Assembly (NCBI GenBank): GCA_946902875.1
Contig: OX336339.1
Span: forward strand, 26,195,349 to 26,259,348
Length of the DNA stretch: 64,000 nt
Reading direction: 5' to 3'
DNA from: Nematopogon swammerdamellus
Lineage: Eukaryota; Arthropoda; Insecta; Lepidoptera; Adelidae
Below, piece by piece: positions 33,146 to 44,578 of this stretch (position 1 is the first letter of the stretch; each line of letters begins with the position of its first letter). The notes beneath the pieces were generated by a model that was given only the letters and a program-made list of their open reading frames with translations, was not told the origin of the DNA and did no database searches. A program made the position numbers and the translations under genes.

Positions 33146-33310
33146 TTTATTTGCAATTTCGGCTACCTCAGTGGTACCTAGTAAGATAGAAGGATCCAGC
33201 GACGTCTCCGGTATGGCACCTACCTTCTCGGAGGCTGATCGGAGCATGTGCTTTGTTTGTCCCCTCGGACTCAGCCGCCCATACCGGATTAAATATAAAA
33301 AAAAAATTAC
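33146..33310 (+). repeat. SINE tail fragment
   Basis: Contains GGTATGGCACCTACCTTCTC and CCGCCCATACCGGATTA, the tail seen in the minus-strand SINEs at 10103-10475 and 49245-49630. Confidence 0.6.
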
Positions 33311-33770
33311 ACAGTACACAAAATTTAATTTCAAACCAATTAGCATTTATGCAAGAGCACTTTCAAACTCATGCACGTGTCCGAATGTGTCCTGTCCTGT
33401 CCTGTATAATGTCCTCCCATGGGGCAATAGAGATCAGGCAAAACCGGAGTTTGATTTAATCTCTCAGTTTAGACAGACAGACATAACGGGTTCGTGTGGC
33501 CAATTTGCTGCCAGTCAACGCACTCGCACACCGATATATATAATAACTAGATGAACCTTCTCATACATCACTTCCGAAAAACACATGTCACCTACCAAAT
33601 CAGCTTATAAGCTTAGTTCGCAATGACTGATGCTCGTGTTATATATATGGCTCACCTTATCGTCCTATGTGCTCAAATAAGCGAGTAGAGAGGAGTGTTA
33701 GCGCATTAATAGCATTAGATGGCTTTTAATGCTATCCATTGAATATATTCGTGAAAACAATTGCATGACT
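33311..33770. other. No gene recognised
   Basis: AT-rich, with short frames lacking domains. Confidence 0.35.
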
Positions 33771-33956
33771 GGGTAGGTACCACCGTTCTAGATGTAAGAT
33801 GGCCGCATAGCAGCCTCGGCTGTGTTCCCCTCTAGTCCAGTAATAGCCAGCAATCCAGGGAATTCTCCGGTATGGCGCCTGCCTTCTCGGATGAGATATT
33901 GGCTGGTAGGAGCATGTGCTTTGGCTCCTCCGACTCAGTCACCCATACCGGATTAT
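33771..33956 (+). repeat. SINE tail, plus strand
   Basis: AAGATGGCCGCATAGCAGCC, ATAGCCAGCAATCCAGGGAA and GCATGTGCTTTGGCTCCTCC match, in reverse, the minus-strand SINEs. Confidence 0.65.
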
Positions 33957-34212
33957 ACAGGGTGTATTTGAATTAACTGTGTTCCTTTCAGGGGGTTGTT
34001 CTGTATCCTAAACTGAGTAACTTTTGTTCTACAGCTTTTGGAAATTGGAAAAAAATCACTTTCTCCTTACATTTAAGGGCAGACCTAACCTCCAAATGTA
34101 TGGGGAAAGTGATTTTTTTTTAAATTCCAAAAGTCGTATAACAAAAGTTGCTCAGTTAAATATACGGAACAACCCCCTAAAAGGAACGCAGTTAATTCAA
34201 ATACAGGATGTA
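33957..34212. mobile_element. Palindromic MITE, about 256 bp
   Basis: Inverted ends: ACAGGGTGTATTTGAATTAA with GTTCCTTTCAGGGGGTTGTT on the left, AACAACCCCCTAAAAGGAAC with TTAATTCAAATACAGGATGT on the right. The inner arms (AAAAAATCACTTTCTCC / GGGGAAAGTGATTTTTTT) continue the fold. The small ORFs on both strands are the hairpin translated. A diverged relative may lie at about 49730-49912. Confidence 0.75.
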
Positions 34213-34599
34213 TTAATACAAAAAAAAATGTGAAGGCACGCACACTTGTTTGCAGACAATCTTCACTCGCCACTGACTTGGTTACAGACAGGTAACATGT
34301 TTAATCGCGTTTCGCCTCTTCTAGCATTTCATTTATTTCGGTGTATTGACTTGACACGCTCCCCGGCGCGGAACCGTACGATATGCCGCCTTCCGGTTCA
34401 AATGCACGGCTGTGTATGAGGGATGCGTCATCGGCATCATTTGCATCAGGCTTTATGATGATGATGACATGGTCTTCTCTCCGTTCCGTACACTACTCTG
34501 TCCATCCTGTCGCAGTTCTGGGATAATGCAAATTTGTTCAATGAAAATAATTATACCTACCAGTTGATGGGCAATAAATAATTATACCTAGCCAAGCAT
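34213..34599. other. No gene recognised
   Basis: Unique-looking sequence without a supported frame or repeat. Confidence 0.35.
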
Positions 34600-34705
34600 T
34601 TCATATCATAACACGCCAAAGATGGCGTGAGTGGCGCTAACCATGACATGGCGATAAGGAACCCTCGGTGCGCGAGTTCATTTCGCACTTGGCCGGTTTT
34701 TTTTA
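34600..34705 (+). repeat. Family-C 3' fragment
   Basis: Contains GATGGCGTGAGTGGCGCTAA, CATGACATGGCGATAAGG and TTCGCACTTGGCCGGTTTT: the last third of family C. Confidence 0.65.
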
Positions 34706-35825
34706 TTCTGGCAACCCTGGGTATACCGCGCGAGGCCTGCCGTCACTTTGTCCGCCTTTAGTTAGGGCGGTCGCAGTGACCGACGACTGCTGGCTAGGGG
34801 CGACTGGCGAGCGGCATCGAAGCCGCTACTGCTGCTGTCACGTTCTGCAAGATAATTGCGATTGTGAGGCGCGACGACCGACTGACGAACGCAGACGCCG
34901 CCGGAGCGATTCGGGACGCGAGGACCTGGGCGACAAGTCGCTGTTTGTGACGTTGTCTCCCATCAGGGACCCAGACTGACGGACGCAAGACGTAGATGGG
35001 GACAATCTTCGGAGTCGGTGCACTCCAAAGGGGGGGCTCAGAACCCCTTTATGAGTTCCTCCATGGGGGGGCTGGACCGCAGTCAATGCGCGTTACCGGG
35101 ACCAAATTGGTGGTATCCCGGCAGCGGGCCTCCCTGCGTGCAACGACTTTCAAGTGATTGTTCCATGGTTCCATGATGAAGTCGTGACACAGTGCGGGTG
35201 CTATGGCCGCAAGGCTGGTGCGCTCGTATCAGGGGCGGGTGAATATATTCGAGGCGCCCGCCGCCGCCGGAGCGATGGTGCTAGAAGGAACAAGTCCGCC
35301 AGTTCGGTTATCTTTTGTAGCCGAAAGGCTGGTATTTCTGGACGTCTATAAACAAAACGTAAATCAACAAACGTAAATCATCAAAAAAGAAGTTCGATTA
35401 TCTATCACAGTGAAGAAGAAGACAGACTTTCCTCATCAGCGGCGCCAACATCGGCGGATTTTTAAAAATATTTAAAAGCTAAATAGAAATCGATGACACA
35501 ATAATTTAGCCTCGCGCAATCATTGCTTTGTGAGTGAATCATCTCCGATACCGGTACCTGGGACGCGGTGCGGTGACTCACTCGTCAGGCATGGCATCTG
35601 GCGGCTGGCTGCGTGCGGCGGCGTCCTACTGCTTAGTGCCATGTGAGACTGGAAGGTCGGGTTCCAGTCTCCTCGTGCCGAATTCCGATCCGACCCCACT
35701 GTCGGGCGGGAGAGATCCACTCAGCTCAAGCCGCGCGCATCATAATAAAATAAAAGCGAAGTTTCTACGGGCGACCGGTGACCGGCAGCGGGGGTGCGGT
35801 CCCCCCGCCGTGTAACGCACGTCAA
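34706..35825. other. GC-rich stretch, possible retroelement remnants
   Basis: Overlapping GC-rich frames lack recognisable domains. Near 35760-35825 the words TTCTACGGGCGACCGG and TGTAACGCACGTCA match 2178-2225. The blocks GGACCGCAGTCAATGCGCGT and TACTGCTTAGTGCCATGTGA look like retroelement untranslated regions, but I cannot assign a family. Confidence 0.3.
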
Positions 35826-35829
35826 TATA

Positions 35830-36115
35830 TTATGAATTCGCTCGCGTGAAATTCGTACCTATTTAAAAATAAGAAAGTAAGTAAGCCCGCTACCGTACCT
35901 TTATTTCGGCGCGCGGAACAATTCGGTTTGTATGAGAGTCACATCTTAGCGTGACCAGAAATTGTATTTAGCCTATCCTGTGCCCCGTATAGTAAAATAT
36001 TCACGTACTAAGTTTCATTGAATTGGGATGATCGGTTTAAGAGTAATGGAGGAACATACATACATACATACGTACAGAAAATATTTCTAAAAATCGTCAC
36101 TTTAGTTATTTGATT
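35830..36115 (+). repeat. RTE-like tail repeat (family A)
   Basis: TTCGCTCGCGTGAAATTCGT, GCCCGCTACCGTACCTTTAT, CGCGCGGAACAATTCGG and GATGATCGGTTTAAGAGTAA in family order. Confidence 0.75.
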
Positions 36116-36559
36116 TGATTGATGACATGATGAACTCTGTTGTGTGAAGTAACTCAATGTAAAAACAGTTCCCGCGCCACTTAGTCAGATATATTTCGAG
36201 AAAGTGGGTATCCGTGCGTGCGCAGCCAGTAATGGACATTTTGTTAGGTGACGACGCTCAAACTTGCCTGATACGCATGCGCGCACCCAGATAGCGCCGG
36301 CTACCGGCGTTGTACCGTTACCACACACGAGAAACTAATACAAGTTTACATTTAATTAATTTCTGTTCATCGAATATTCATCACCGCGTAAGTACCGCCC
36401 ACGACCGAAGGGAAGCACTGCCATGGCACTTATAGTAGCATCAAAACCTCCTGTCCGTTTGGACAATACAGTTTTATGGCGTAGCGTAGGGAAGCGAGTC
36501 TGCGCGCGGCGCTTTGTCGATAAAAGTCACCTTGGTCGATAGAAAGTTTTGCACGTTTT
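36116..36559. other. No gene; SINE scrap
   Basis: A short SINE-body scrap (ACGACCGAAGGGAAGCACTG) lies at about 36400-36428. The rest is unassigned. Confidence 0.35.
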
Positions 36560-36933
36560 TTAGGGTTCCGTATCCGGTACGGGACCCTATTACTAAGCCT
36601 ACGCCGACTGTCTGTCTGTCTGTCCGAGGGCTGTATCTCTTGAACCGTAATAGGTAGCCCGTTGAAATTTTCACAGAATATGTGTTATTATTATGACCGA
36701 TATAACAACAAATAAGAAAACTTAAAAAAATTACAGGGGTTCCCTAAGTAACTAAAAAGTGTATGCGCGCCATCTCCCGAAAAGAGTATGAAGCATTTTA
36801 ACTAATCATGAATTTTAACTAATATGAAGCAATTCATAAACACGCCATAGATGGCGTGAGTGGCGCTGACCATGACATGGCGATACGGAACCCTCGGTGC
36901 GCGAGTTCTACTCGCACTTGGCCGGTTTTTTTT
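36560..36933 (+). repeat. Family-C repeat, best plus copy
   Basis: AGGGTTCCGTATCCGGTACG, CTGTATCTCTTGAACCGTAA, TGTATGCGCGCCATCTCCCG, CATGACATGGCGATACGG, CACTTGGCCGGTTTTT: the full order of the family in one copy. Confidence 0.75.
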
Positions 36934-37262
36934 TTCTCGAGGTACGGAACCTTGAAAGGCAATCAGTTTACTGCGAAAATATGGAATGTTCTTCCGAAGA
37001 GTGTGTTCCTTAGCTCCTACTACCCTGGATGGAGTCTTCAAAAGACTTCCTTACCTTTAATAAAATCCAACGTCTGCTTTCTGTCAGTATGTCTGTCTGT
37101 CCGCTTATAACTTGAGAACCACTGAACCGATTTTAATTCAGTTTGCTTCTAGGGATAGCTTGGTTCTTCCCATCAATTATAGGCTACTTTTCATGACGTT
37201 AAACGGCTGCCAAATCTGTATATTCGCTTTGCGAAACATTAAATAAATTTATGATAAACTAG

Positions 37263-38795
37263 CTGAGCCCGCGGCTCCGCTCGCGTGAAATTCGTATTCC
37301 AAAGAAGAATGTAAGTAACTAAGGGCGAGGCCGAAGGCCGAGCTGCGTTCAGGTAATCGATAAACCTTCTTAAAGAAAGTAACTAACTAAGGGCGAGGCC
37401 GAAGGCCGAGCTGCTTTCAGGTAAACGATAAATCTTTCTCAAATAAAGGAAGTAAGTAAGGGCGAGGCCGAAGGCCGAGCTGCGTTCAGGAAGACGATAA
37501 ACCTTCTGGAAAAAGGAAGGAACTCAGTGCGAGGCCGAAGGCCGAGCTGCGTTCAGGTAAACCAAAAACCCTCTTCCGCCTTCGGGCCTCGCCCTTAAAG
37601 ACTTTCTTTCTTCGATAGAATATAATATCGTTTACTCAATCTATTTATTTCATAAAAATAAAAAAGTAATATTAATAACTAAAGAATTAAACCTACCTAA
37701 CAAACATTAAAATAACTATCAAAACGGGCATTTTCAAATGTTCTTAGAGCACTTGCGGCATTACCCCGCTGGATGGCAAGGCTAACCTTTTGAATGAAGT
37801 ACATAAGCCCTTGATGACGGGACACCAGTTGCGTCAACCAGCTCAAGCCTCTTTTGGCTTCACTGCTCCACGGACCGAGGGTTTCAACCGCAAACGCAAC
37901 AAATTCGAAATCTTGAATTATATTTCTATATTTGCTGCGTTTGAGGCTCTCCGCCCCAGCCTCGGCCGCGCCAGCCGCTCTTGAAGATGTCCTAACGTGA
38001 CTTGGAGCCAATGTGAGAACAAAACTGGCGTCCCACATCAAAGAACTACCCTTAGTCCATGGCACTAAGGTGATAGCATCGGGCCTCTTTCCATCCAGCC
38101 GGGAATAACCGCGAGGTTCTAGGATGCACGGTATATTTGCCGTTAGAAGCGTGGACTTTATAATAAAATTTAAATTAAATTAACTCAATCTTAATATTAA
38201 TTAACTTTATTCGAGATGGTTTAGCTTCTTCCTGAACGCAGCTCGGCCTTCGGCCTCGCCCTTAGTTACTTGCTTTCTTTGAGATGGTTTATCATTTGTC
38301 AGAACGTAGCTCGGCCTTCTGCCTCGCCTTAGTTGCTTACTTTCTTCAAGATGGTTTAGCTTCTTCCTGAACGCAGCTCGGCCTTCGGCCTCGCCCTTAG
38401 TTACTTGCTTTCTTCGAGATGCTTTTTCAATTATCCGAACGTAGCTCGGCCTTCGGCCTCGCCTTAGTTACTTACTTTCTTCAAGATGGTTTAGCTTCTT
38501 CCTGAACGCAGTTCGGCCTGCGGCCTCGCCCATAGTTACTTACTTTCTTCGAGAAGGTTTATGGTCTTCCAGAATAGAGCTCGGCCTTCGGCCTCGCCCT
38601 TAGTTACTTACTTTCTTCAAGAATATTTTTCTTCTTCCTAAACTCAGCTCCGCCTTCCGCCTCCCCTTAGTTACTTTCATCGAGAAAGAATATCGTTTAC
38701 GTGAGCGCAGATCAGCCTTCGGGCCCGCCTTTAGTTACTTACTTTCTTTTTTTTAAATACGAATTTCACGCGAGCGAAGCCGCGGGCAACAGATA
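37263..38795. mobile_element. Inverted-array element carrying a nuclease-like ORF
   Basis: The outer ends are inverted copies of a family-A head: GCCCGCGGCTCCGCTCGCGT near 37268 and ACGCGAGCGAAGCCGCGGGC near 38768. Inside, four units with GGCGAGGCCGAAGGCCGAGC (about 37322-37590) face about eight inverted units with GCTCGGCCTTCGGCCTCGCC (about 38215-38740). Unit spacing is roughly 60-75 bp. Between the arrays is a minus-strand ORF remnant. The arrangement resembles Foldback-type elements (family knowledge), but the assignment is inference. Confidence 0.55.
37697..38165 (-). CDS. Transposon-borne ORF, possibly PD-(D/E)XK nuclease-like
   Basis: The minus-strand frame is open from about 38165 to its stop at 37697. 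Counting from the plus side, its N-terminal part reads IPCILEPRGYSRLDGKRPDA. It continues with SSLMWDASFVLTLAPSH, FEFVAFAVETLGPWSSEAK and IQRGNAASAL near the end. I recall the WDA/T...FAVETLGPW...IQRGNAAS pattern from many animal repeat-associated proteins, and its D...ExT spacing suggests a restriction-enzyme-like nuclease fold. The family name and function are not certain. No upstream ATG with support is seen, so it may be a fragment of a larger protein. It sits between two inverted tandem arrays, consistent with transduction by a fold-back element. Confidence 0.5.
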
Positions 38796-39559
38796 TATAA
38801 ATTTTATTGCACCAATGACAGCGACATAACTTCGACTTTCAATTATTATTTTTATTTATCAAACAATTTGTCACCGGCCAGCTCACGTCGAGATGACAGT
38901 TCTCCGTTGTCAACATGACATTTAAAATAGTTTTTTACCTTTACTTTGGATTACGTGATTTTTATTATATTTTTTAATTATTATGTTCATCCGGGATATA
39001 CACTGTCACTATAAAAAGTTTCGTCAAATTCCGTTCAGTGGTTTTTGCGAGATGCGCGTACAAATAGGCATTTTTGCATTTACGATTTTATGATATGTAT
39101 AGAAAGAATAGATATGTATAGACTATTGTGTTCAAGTTATAAAAAAGAAGAACTGTCATTTTCGTTGTATCTACTTATTTTTAAATTTCGAATGAATATT
39201 TTATTCAAATTGTATTTGCTGACAGTTCTCAAGATATAATTATGCACTTTGGACTACGTGATTTTAAACGCGCAATAATGTTTATAATTGTAAATTTTTT
39301 TTTATTTTTGTTATTTTTTTTTACGTATTATGTTAACCCGGCATATAAACTGCCACTATACAAAGTTTCGTCTAATTCCGTTCAGTGGTTTTTGCGTGAT
39401 GCGCGTACAGACAAACAAACAAACAAACAAAAATTTTAAAAACTGTTCTAACATGTTCAGTATCTCATTTTAAGCCACCCTGGTTAGTTTTTTTCCGAAT
39501 ACATTCAATGTACAGACTTTCTTACCTCTACGATTTTATTATATGTATAGATCATGAAT
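38796..39559. other. AT-rich stretch with repeated blocks, no gene
   Basis: The block TTTCGTCAAATTCCGTTCAG with TTTTTGCG (near 39020) recurs near 39365, and CTTTGGATTACGTGATTTT near 38942 matches CTTTGGACTACGTGATTTT near 39246. It is therefore a roughly 300-bp partial duplication of an RTE-like tail. Confidence 0.5.
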
Positions 39560-39564
39560 ATCAC

Positions 39565-39860
39565 TCAGTCGGTCAGTGTGTATGAGTCCACTGCTGGACA
39601 TAAACCTCTCCAAATTTTCTCGAGTCGTCGGTACGGAACCACTGTTTTCCTTCAACGCACTTGATGTCGTCGTCCCACCTGGCGGGTTGTCTTCGCTCAC
39701 CCCGTTTTCCTGTCCACGGCCGCCATCCAACGGTCGTCGTCTCTTCGGCTAACATGCCCAGCCCACTGCCACTTGAGCTTAGCCACCCGGTGTCCAATAT
39801 CGACTACTTTGATGCATCGGCTGATTCGGCTGGCGCCGTCGTCAGTGTGCGGTGCTAAGA
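39565..39860 (-). pseudogene. RTE-type reverse transcriptase C-terminal fragment
   Basis: On the minus strand, RVAKLKWQWAGHVSRRDDDR is followed, after a frameshift, by GWRPWTGKRGERRQPARWDD and FGEVYVQQWTH. This order (LKWQWAGH, WRP-TGKR, ARWxDD, YVQQWT) marks the C-terminus of RTE-type ORFs. A frameshift and truncation make it dead. Confidence 0.75.
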
Positions 39861-39919
39861 TTGGACTTAAACAAAATTAAATACCAAAAGGAAATGTTAT
39901 GTATGACTTATGATGAGCT

Positions 39920-40355
39920 TTTAACCCCCGACTTAAACGGAGGGGTGTGTAGTGTGTATCTGTCTATGGCATCGTAGCTCCCAAACGGATGGACCGATTT
40001 TGATGCGGTTTTTTTTTATCAGAAAGCTGGTTTAATCGGGATGGTTCTTAGCTATGTTTGTAATCAAGTAATTATGAAGGAAGTAATAAAATTATTATGT
40101 CTATTCTGTCTGACCGATTATGATGGGATTTTTTTAAAGCTTGAAATAAAGTTAAATTACAAATTTAAAAAACCCCTTAAAAGTTAAAAATACTTTCCGT
40201 TTACTTACTTAAAGGAGTCGGGGGACCGCTAAGTAAATAAAATATAAAAAGTCAGAGCTGCGGGGGTATTTACTTAGAGGTCCGCCGACTTCTTTAAGTA
40301 AACTGAAATAATTTTTCACTTTTTAAGGGTCGGGGGTTTTTATAATTTGTAATTG
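39920..40355 (+). repeat. Fold-back repeat (family B), copy 3
   Basis: Head TAACCCCCGACTTAAACGGA and CATCGTAGCTCCCAAACGGA. The fold-back core (about 40137-40355) pairs TTTACTTACTTAAAGGAGTC with GACTTCTTTAAGTAAACTG across an AT-rich loop. Confidence 0.75.
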
Positions 40356-41430
40356 AATTTTTTTATGTTTCGGCCTTATTGTCATAGGAATTTGGTTTCG
40401 CTGTGCAGCCAAAGAGCGGATGTACCTACTTAGTGCGTAATGCGACCGTGTGGTGCGCGTCATTCAGTTCAATTTCCCACAAACCAAGCAGCGCGGAGTC
40501 ATTGGTATTGCATACCTGTCTGTCTGTTCGCTTAGCCACAGATTGCTTAGCGCGCCGAGCTCATGCTTGGCTATGCATTAGACAGATAGACAGACATGAC
40601 GTAGTGTTGTTATTACGATACGATGAGGAAAATCAGACTTCTCACACATTTGCTGTGATGTGAACGCAAGGTGACTCGGGCGGGCGGGCCACGCATCGTA
40701 AAACCAGTAAAACCCAACAGCGCGTAGACACCTACCTATTTATGAGGATTCATATGGCAAAACAACGAAAATTATTAAACTTCAAACGAAAAATTTTGTT
40801 CTATGAAGTACATAATATGACAAATATATATATTTTTTTAAACTATATAATGTACTAAACACTGAAGCAGGCTTTTTAAATTTATATTATTTTTTCATCG
40901 TGAAAAAAATTACTGAATGTGACTCTATTTTCATTTCTTATATCGAGCTAGCTCCATACTGGATAATTATTTTGGAATAAAAAGTCAATGGAATAAAATG
41001 TATGTCATTGTTGTATAGGCAATTTAATTTTCTAGACACTAAAGCAGCATTATTTGAAAAACAAATCCTTATAATTTTTATACAAAAAACAAAAACTACA
41101 AAATTCACCATAGAAACGCGCGCACTGCGCTCGATTGCTCAGTATGCGCCGAAATTGCATTTTTGTTTTCCATGAATCCTCTTAATTTTCTAATTTAGGT
41201 GTGGCCTCAGCTCCGCTCGCGATAAAGTTGAATCGCACGTCTGACAGCGACCCAGCTGCACCCATTGAGGATTAATGTCCCTACATTCATGTTTTGTTAC
41301 TAGTCTGCTATTCTTTGACTTATTCCCCATCCCTTTGTCTATCTAATCCAAGTTGAAGTACCTACCAGTTCGTTATATTCTGCACGAATGAGGTAGGAAT
41401 AGGAATGAATGATAATTTGGAGTCCAAATT
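40356..41430. other. AT-rich sequence, no gene recognised
   Basis: Short frames only. About 41205-41240 has a faint family-A-like word (CAGCTCCGCTCGCGATAAAG). Confidence 0.35.
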
Positions 41431-41435
41431 GTTGG

Positions 41436-41570
41436 ACGAGTAGTGTCAAAATTTTGGACACTACTCGTCCGTCAGTGAAGGTAGAGTTCGTCTGCTATAA
41501 GATTGTAGCATCTTATTTTTATAGCAGACGTACAATACGACTCTCGCAGTGCGCAAGAGTGGCATGGCAT
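41436..41570. repeat. Two adjacent small hairpins
   Basis: GACGAGTAGTGTC (about 41436-41448) faces GACACTACTCGTC (about 41457-41469). A second pair, GTCTGCTATAAGAT and ATCTTATTTTTATAGCAGAC, follows at about 41490-41529. They could be transposon ends or transcript structures. Confidence 0.5.
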
Positions 41571-41642
41571 TGTACGTGGGACGAACTGTATGTCGTATCG
41601 TACGTACCTGACTGGTCCGACGAGATGGCAGGACGAGCACAC

Positions 41643-41668
41643 GGGGGGGGGGGGGGGGGGGGGGGGGG
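41643..41668 (+). repeat. Poly(G) run of about 25
   Basis: An uninterrupted G homopolymer. Runs like this are prone to assembly error and to quadruplex folding. Confidence 0.9.
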
Positions 41669-42305
41669 CACGTTTGCTTTCCTGCCCGTGCGCAGGTGTC
41701 GCCAGTAGACAGTTGCAATCAAATGCGGCATTTTAATTCGTAGTTTTTGGTATCGAATTGAATGATGCTTTGTCGATTTGAAAAAAATATTCCACTGCTG
41801 ATCTGAATGCTTTGGTATAAATATATGGGACAAGTAGGAACTAAAATTACGATCATTTTTCAGAGTTCAGCCTATAATGAATTCACAAATTTAATGCATT
41901 CTAAAATTCGACCGTGCGTCGGAAGCTTGTTTGCGTGCGACCTTAGTAGACCACGGTGAGCTTCACCTTTTATTTTTCAGTAAACAGCTAGGATTTGCCT
42001 GTTTAAATAACTGATGCTGCAATATCCTGTATTGCGGATTTATAGTTAAAAAAGCGGTCAAAAGCGAGTCTACTAACCGTTCTAGGAGGCGAACGGTCAA
42101 ATGTACAAATATTTTTAGAATCCTTAGTTAGCTCTTTCAAATGATACCCCACACGATATGTTAGTTTAAACTTTTTTTATTGGTATCAAATTTGCCCCCC
42201 ATATGTAAAATAAATTGTTATCTAGTTTTTGACATCAAGATCCTATCATTATGGCGAACAAGTTTCGTTACTTAGTTTTCGAGAAAAGCCTCTGTGACAG
42301 ACGGA
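41669..42305. other. AT-rich sequence, no gene recognised
   Basis: The stretch TAGTTTTTGACATCAAGATC followed by GAACAAGTTTCGTTACTTAG near 42222-42275 precedes a family-C copy and may be part of a longer repeat. Nothing coding is supported. Confidence 0.3.
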
Positions 42306-42309
42306 CGGA

Positions 42310-42840
42310 CACCGGTTCCGTTTTTAGGTTTCCGTATCCTGTACGGAAGCCTATTACTAAGCCTACGCTGCGCCTCGCTGCCGTCGTCGTCGTCTGTCTC
42401 TCTTCCTGTCGGTCCTACTCCGTAATAGGTAATAGGTAGCCGGTTGAAATTTTCACAGAACATGTGTTATTTATTATGGTCGATAACTATAACAACAAAT
42501 AATAAAATATAGATTTCACCGCACTGAATGAAAGGTCGGTCGAAAAGGCTATGTAAATAGTTTGTGTTTTCCGTCCAGTTCAGTGTAGCCGGCACGACCG
42601 AAGGGATGCACTGACGTGGCACCAAGTTCACCCGGTGTTATGGGCTGACATCACGGACGTTTTAGGTGATGTAGCCATCCGTGTCAGTTTCAATAAAAAA
42701 AAAAAATAAATAAATAATTGAAATGGTCAAAAATTAAGGGGAAGGGGGTCCCGATACAAGAAACTTGTTTTTGTTTCAAGGTTTTTTTGTGGTGCGGAGC
42801 GGAAACCTAGGTCCGACTCGCACTTTGCCAGTTTTTGAAG
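42310..42840 (+). repeat. Family-C repeat interrupted by a SINE tail
   Basis: Family C begins near 42325 (AGGTTTCCGTATCCTGTACG) and resumes near 42720-42835 (GTGGTGCGGAGCGGAAACC). The interruption (about 42518-42705) is a SINE body and tail (CACCGCACTGAATGAAAGGT, GTCAGTTTCAATAAAAAA). The SINE therefore inserted into the older family-C copy. Confidence 0.65.
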
Positions 42841-43260
42841 TGAAAACTTCTTTAGCGGCGCTCAAGCGGCGCTGGGCACTTTTTGTATGGGGGAAAAATG
42901 TATAACTCGCGGTCGCGGTGTTGCCTCAGCGTCATTTTTAAAATGAAACCTTTAGTCATTGCATTAAGGGTTAAGTTAGAGTGGCACGGGATCTGCCGGC
43001 ACTCCCGGAGTGCAACTGTTAAGTAGGGTTCGGTAACACGTTTATGTCTGTCCATTCTACTAAGTTCTGCAAAATGAATGAAGGGTTCCGTGACAAATGC
43101 ATGTCTGTCCGTTCTACTAAATTTTAGGTCTTCCGACGGTTATTTTATAATAAAAGTAGGGTTCCGTAACACGTTTATGTCTGTCCATTCTACTAAGTTC
43201 TGCAAAATGAATGTAGGGTTCCGTAACAAATGCATGTCTGTCCGTTCTACTAAATTTAAC
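42835..43260 (-). repeat. Fragment of the 2.15-kb element, minus, with internal duplication
   Basis: Reverse complement of about 6660-7030: AAAACTTCTTTAGCGGCGC, GATCTGCCGGCACTCCCGGA, GTAACACGTTTATGTCTGTC. The module with ATGTCTGTCCATTCTACTAA is present twice. Confidence 0.7.
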
Positions 43261-43500
43261 ATAATTTTTTTTTATATATATTTTTTTCATTATTATTTTT
43301 TATATATTTTTTTTTTCTTAATTTTTTTTTATAAATATTATTTTTTTTTTTTTCATAAATTTTTTTTTAACCTTCTTTATAAATAACATCTTAAACTTTT
43401 TTTTTTTTAAGCAATGTTTTTGTTTTCACTTCTGCCGGCACTCCCGGAGTGCACCTGAGGCTTTTTTTTCCTTTTAAGGTACGGAACCATAAAAAGAGCA
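43261..43500. other. T-rich low-complexity stretch
   Basis: Mostly T with scattered A to about 43415, then a short repeat of TGCCGGCACTCCCGGAGTGC and a family-C end. Confidence 0.6.
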
Positions 43501-43775
43501 AAATACATAGTGTGGCGCGGCAACACCGGCCGCCCCGCCCCCCGCCAGTTCCCCGAGCGAGCGCGGAGTTCTTGCTCTTGCGCCAGTTGGGCCGGTTCGC
43601 GAACCCGGCGCGCGTCGCGTCGTCCGTCACCCGCCCACCACCTAGTTTCGTTCGTACTCGACTTCCCGTGTCGGTCCGTTGTCTCAGTCGCGCCGTCAAC
43701 TCATTTGCCGAGATGCATTCTAGTCATCATAATATATCTGTCTCCACCTCCTACGTAATGTGATTATGTGATTAA
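43501..43775 (+). promoter_or_regulatory. CpG-rich island upstream of numb
   Basis: A GC-rich unique block about 2.7 kb before the numb start codon. It may be a promoter or untranslated exon, since composition and position fit. A frame of about 100 codons on each strand has no domain. No splice junction to numb can be proven from sequence. Confidence 0.25.
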
Positions 43776-44399
43776 AGTGCAGTGTTGCCTGTGAATATGG
43801 CAAAATATCTGTTGGTTACGGACGAACGAACCACGCTGTGGGAAAAAATAACGTTCAGCTGGCTCCCCCTCCGCCCCGCCCCCCGCCCCGCTCGCCGCTC
43901 GCGCCCGAGTTCAACGCCTCTCGCGTTTCGTCTCTGTGGGAACTTCTAACCCCTCTCGCTTTAAAACTTTTGTATTTTACACGTTATTGTTGTGTGGATA
44001 AAATGTGCATAAGTGATCGCTTCACACACTGCGTTGCCAAACATTGTCCCTAATTTTTTTTAGGTAGGCAGTGAAGATAACTTTAGCTAGTCGAATATTG
44101 TAATTAATTCCGATTAATAATTAGCTAACGATGTAAAAGTTATTTTGAAATCAACAAAAAAGTAGCTATAGTGGTGATTCAGCCAGCTAGAAAAATTTTG
44201 AATGAATTTATTTCTAGGTAGGTACACCTACCTAGTTGTTTTCCCCAGTCAGTACCTAGTTACTCGCACTGCAATCGTTGAATCTTAATGTATTGTTTAC
44301 GCCTGTACATAGGTACTATTCAATACACTCAAAATTCCATTATTGTGTAATTTAACCAGTTAAATACTTATTTAATACCAATATTTGTTTTTTGTATTT

Positions 44400-44578
44400 T
44401 TTTTTTTTTAATATAACATGTACATTAGAATTTAAAAAACACATATTTTTCATACATTTCGACCTATAGTCGTCGTCAGATAATTTTTTCTTTTTTTTCT
44501 TTTAATTTATCTGACGATGCACAATAGGTCGAAATATTATTAAATATTATGTGTGGTTTTTTTTTATTCTAATGTAAT
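44400..44578. mobile_element. Short inverted-repeat element (MITE-like)
   Basis: TACATTAGAATTTAAAAAAC with ACACATATTT and TTTCGACCTATAGTCG with ATCTGACG-type words on the left face CGATGCACAATAGGTCGAAA, ATATTATGTGTGG and TTTTATTCTAATGTAAT on the right. Arms are about 70 bp with an internal loop, without coding capacity. Confidence 0.65.

Noticed and set aside
34024..34273. Frames on both strands
   Set aside because: They are the two arms of a palindromic MITE read in opposite directions.
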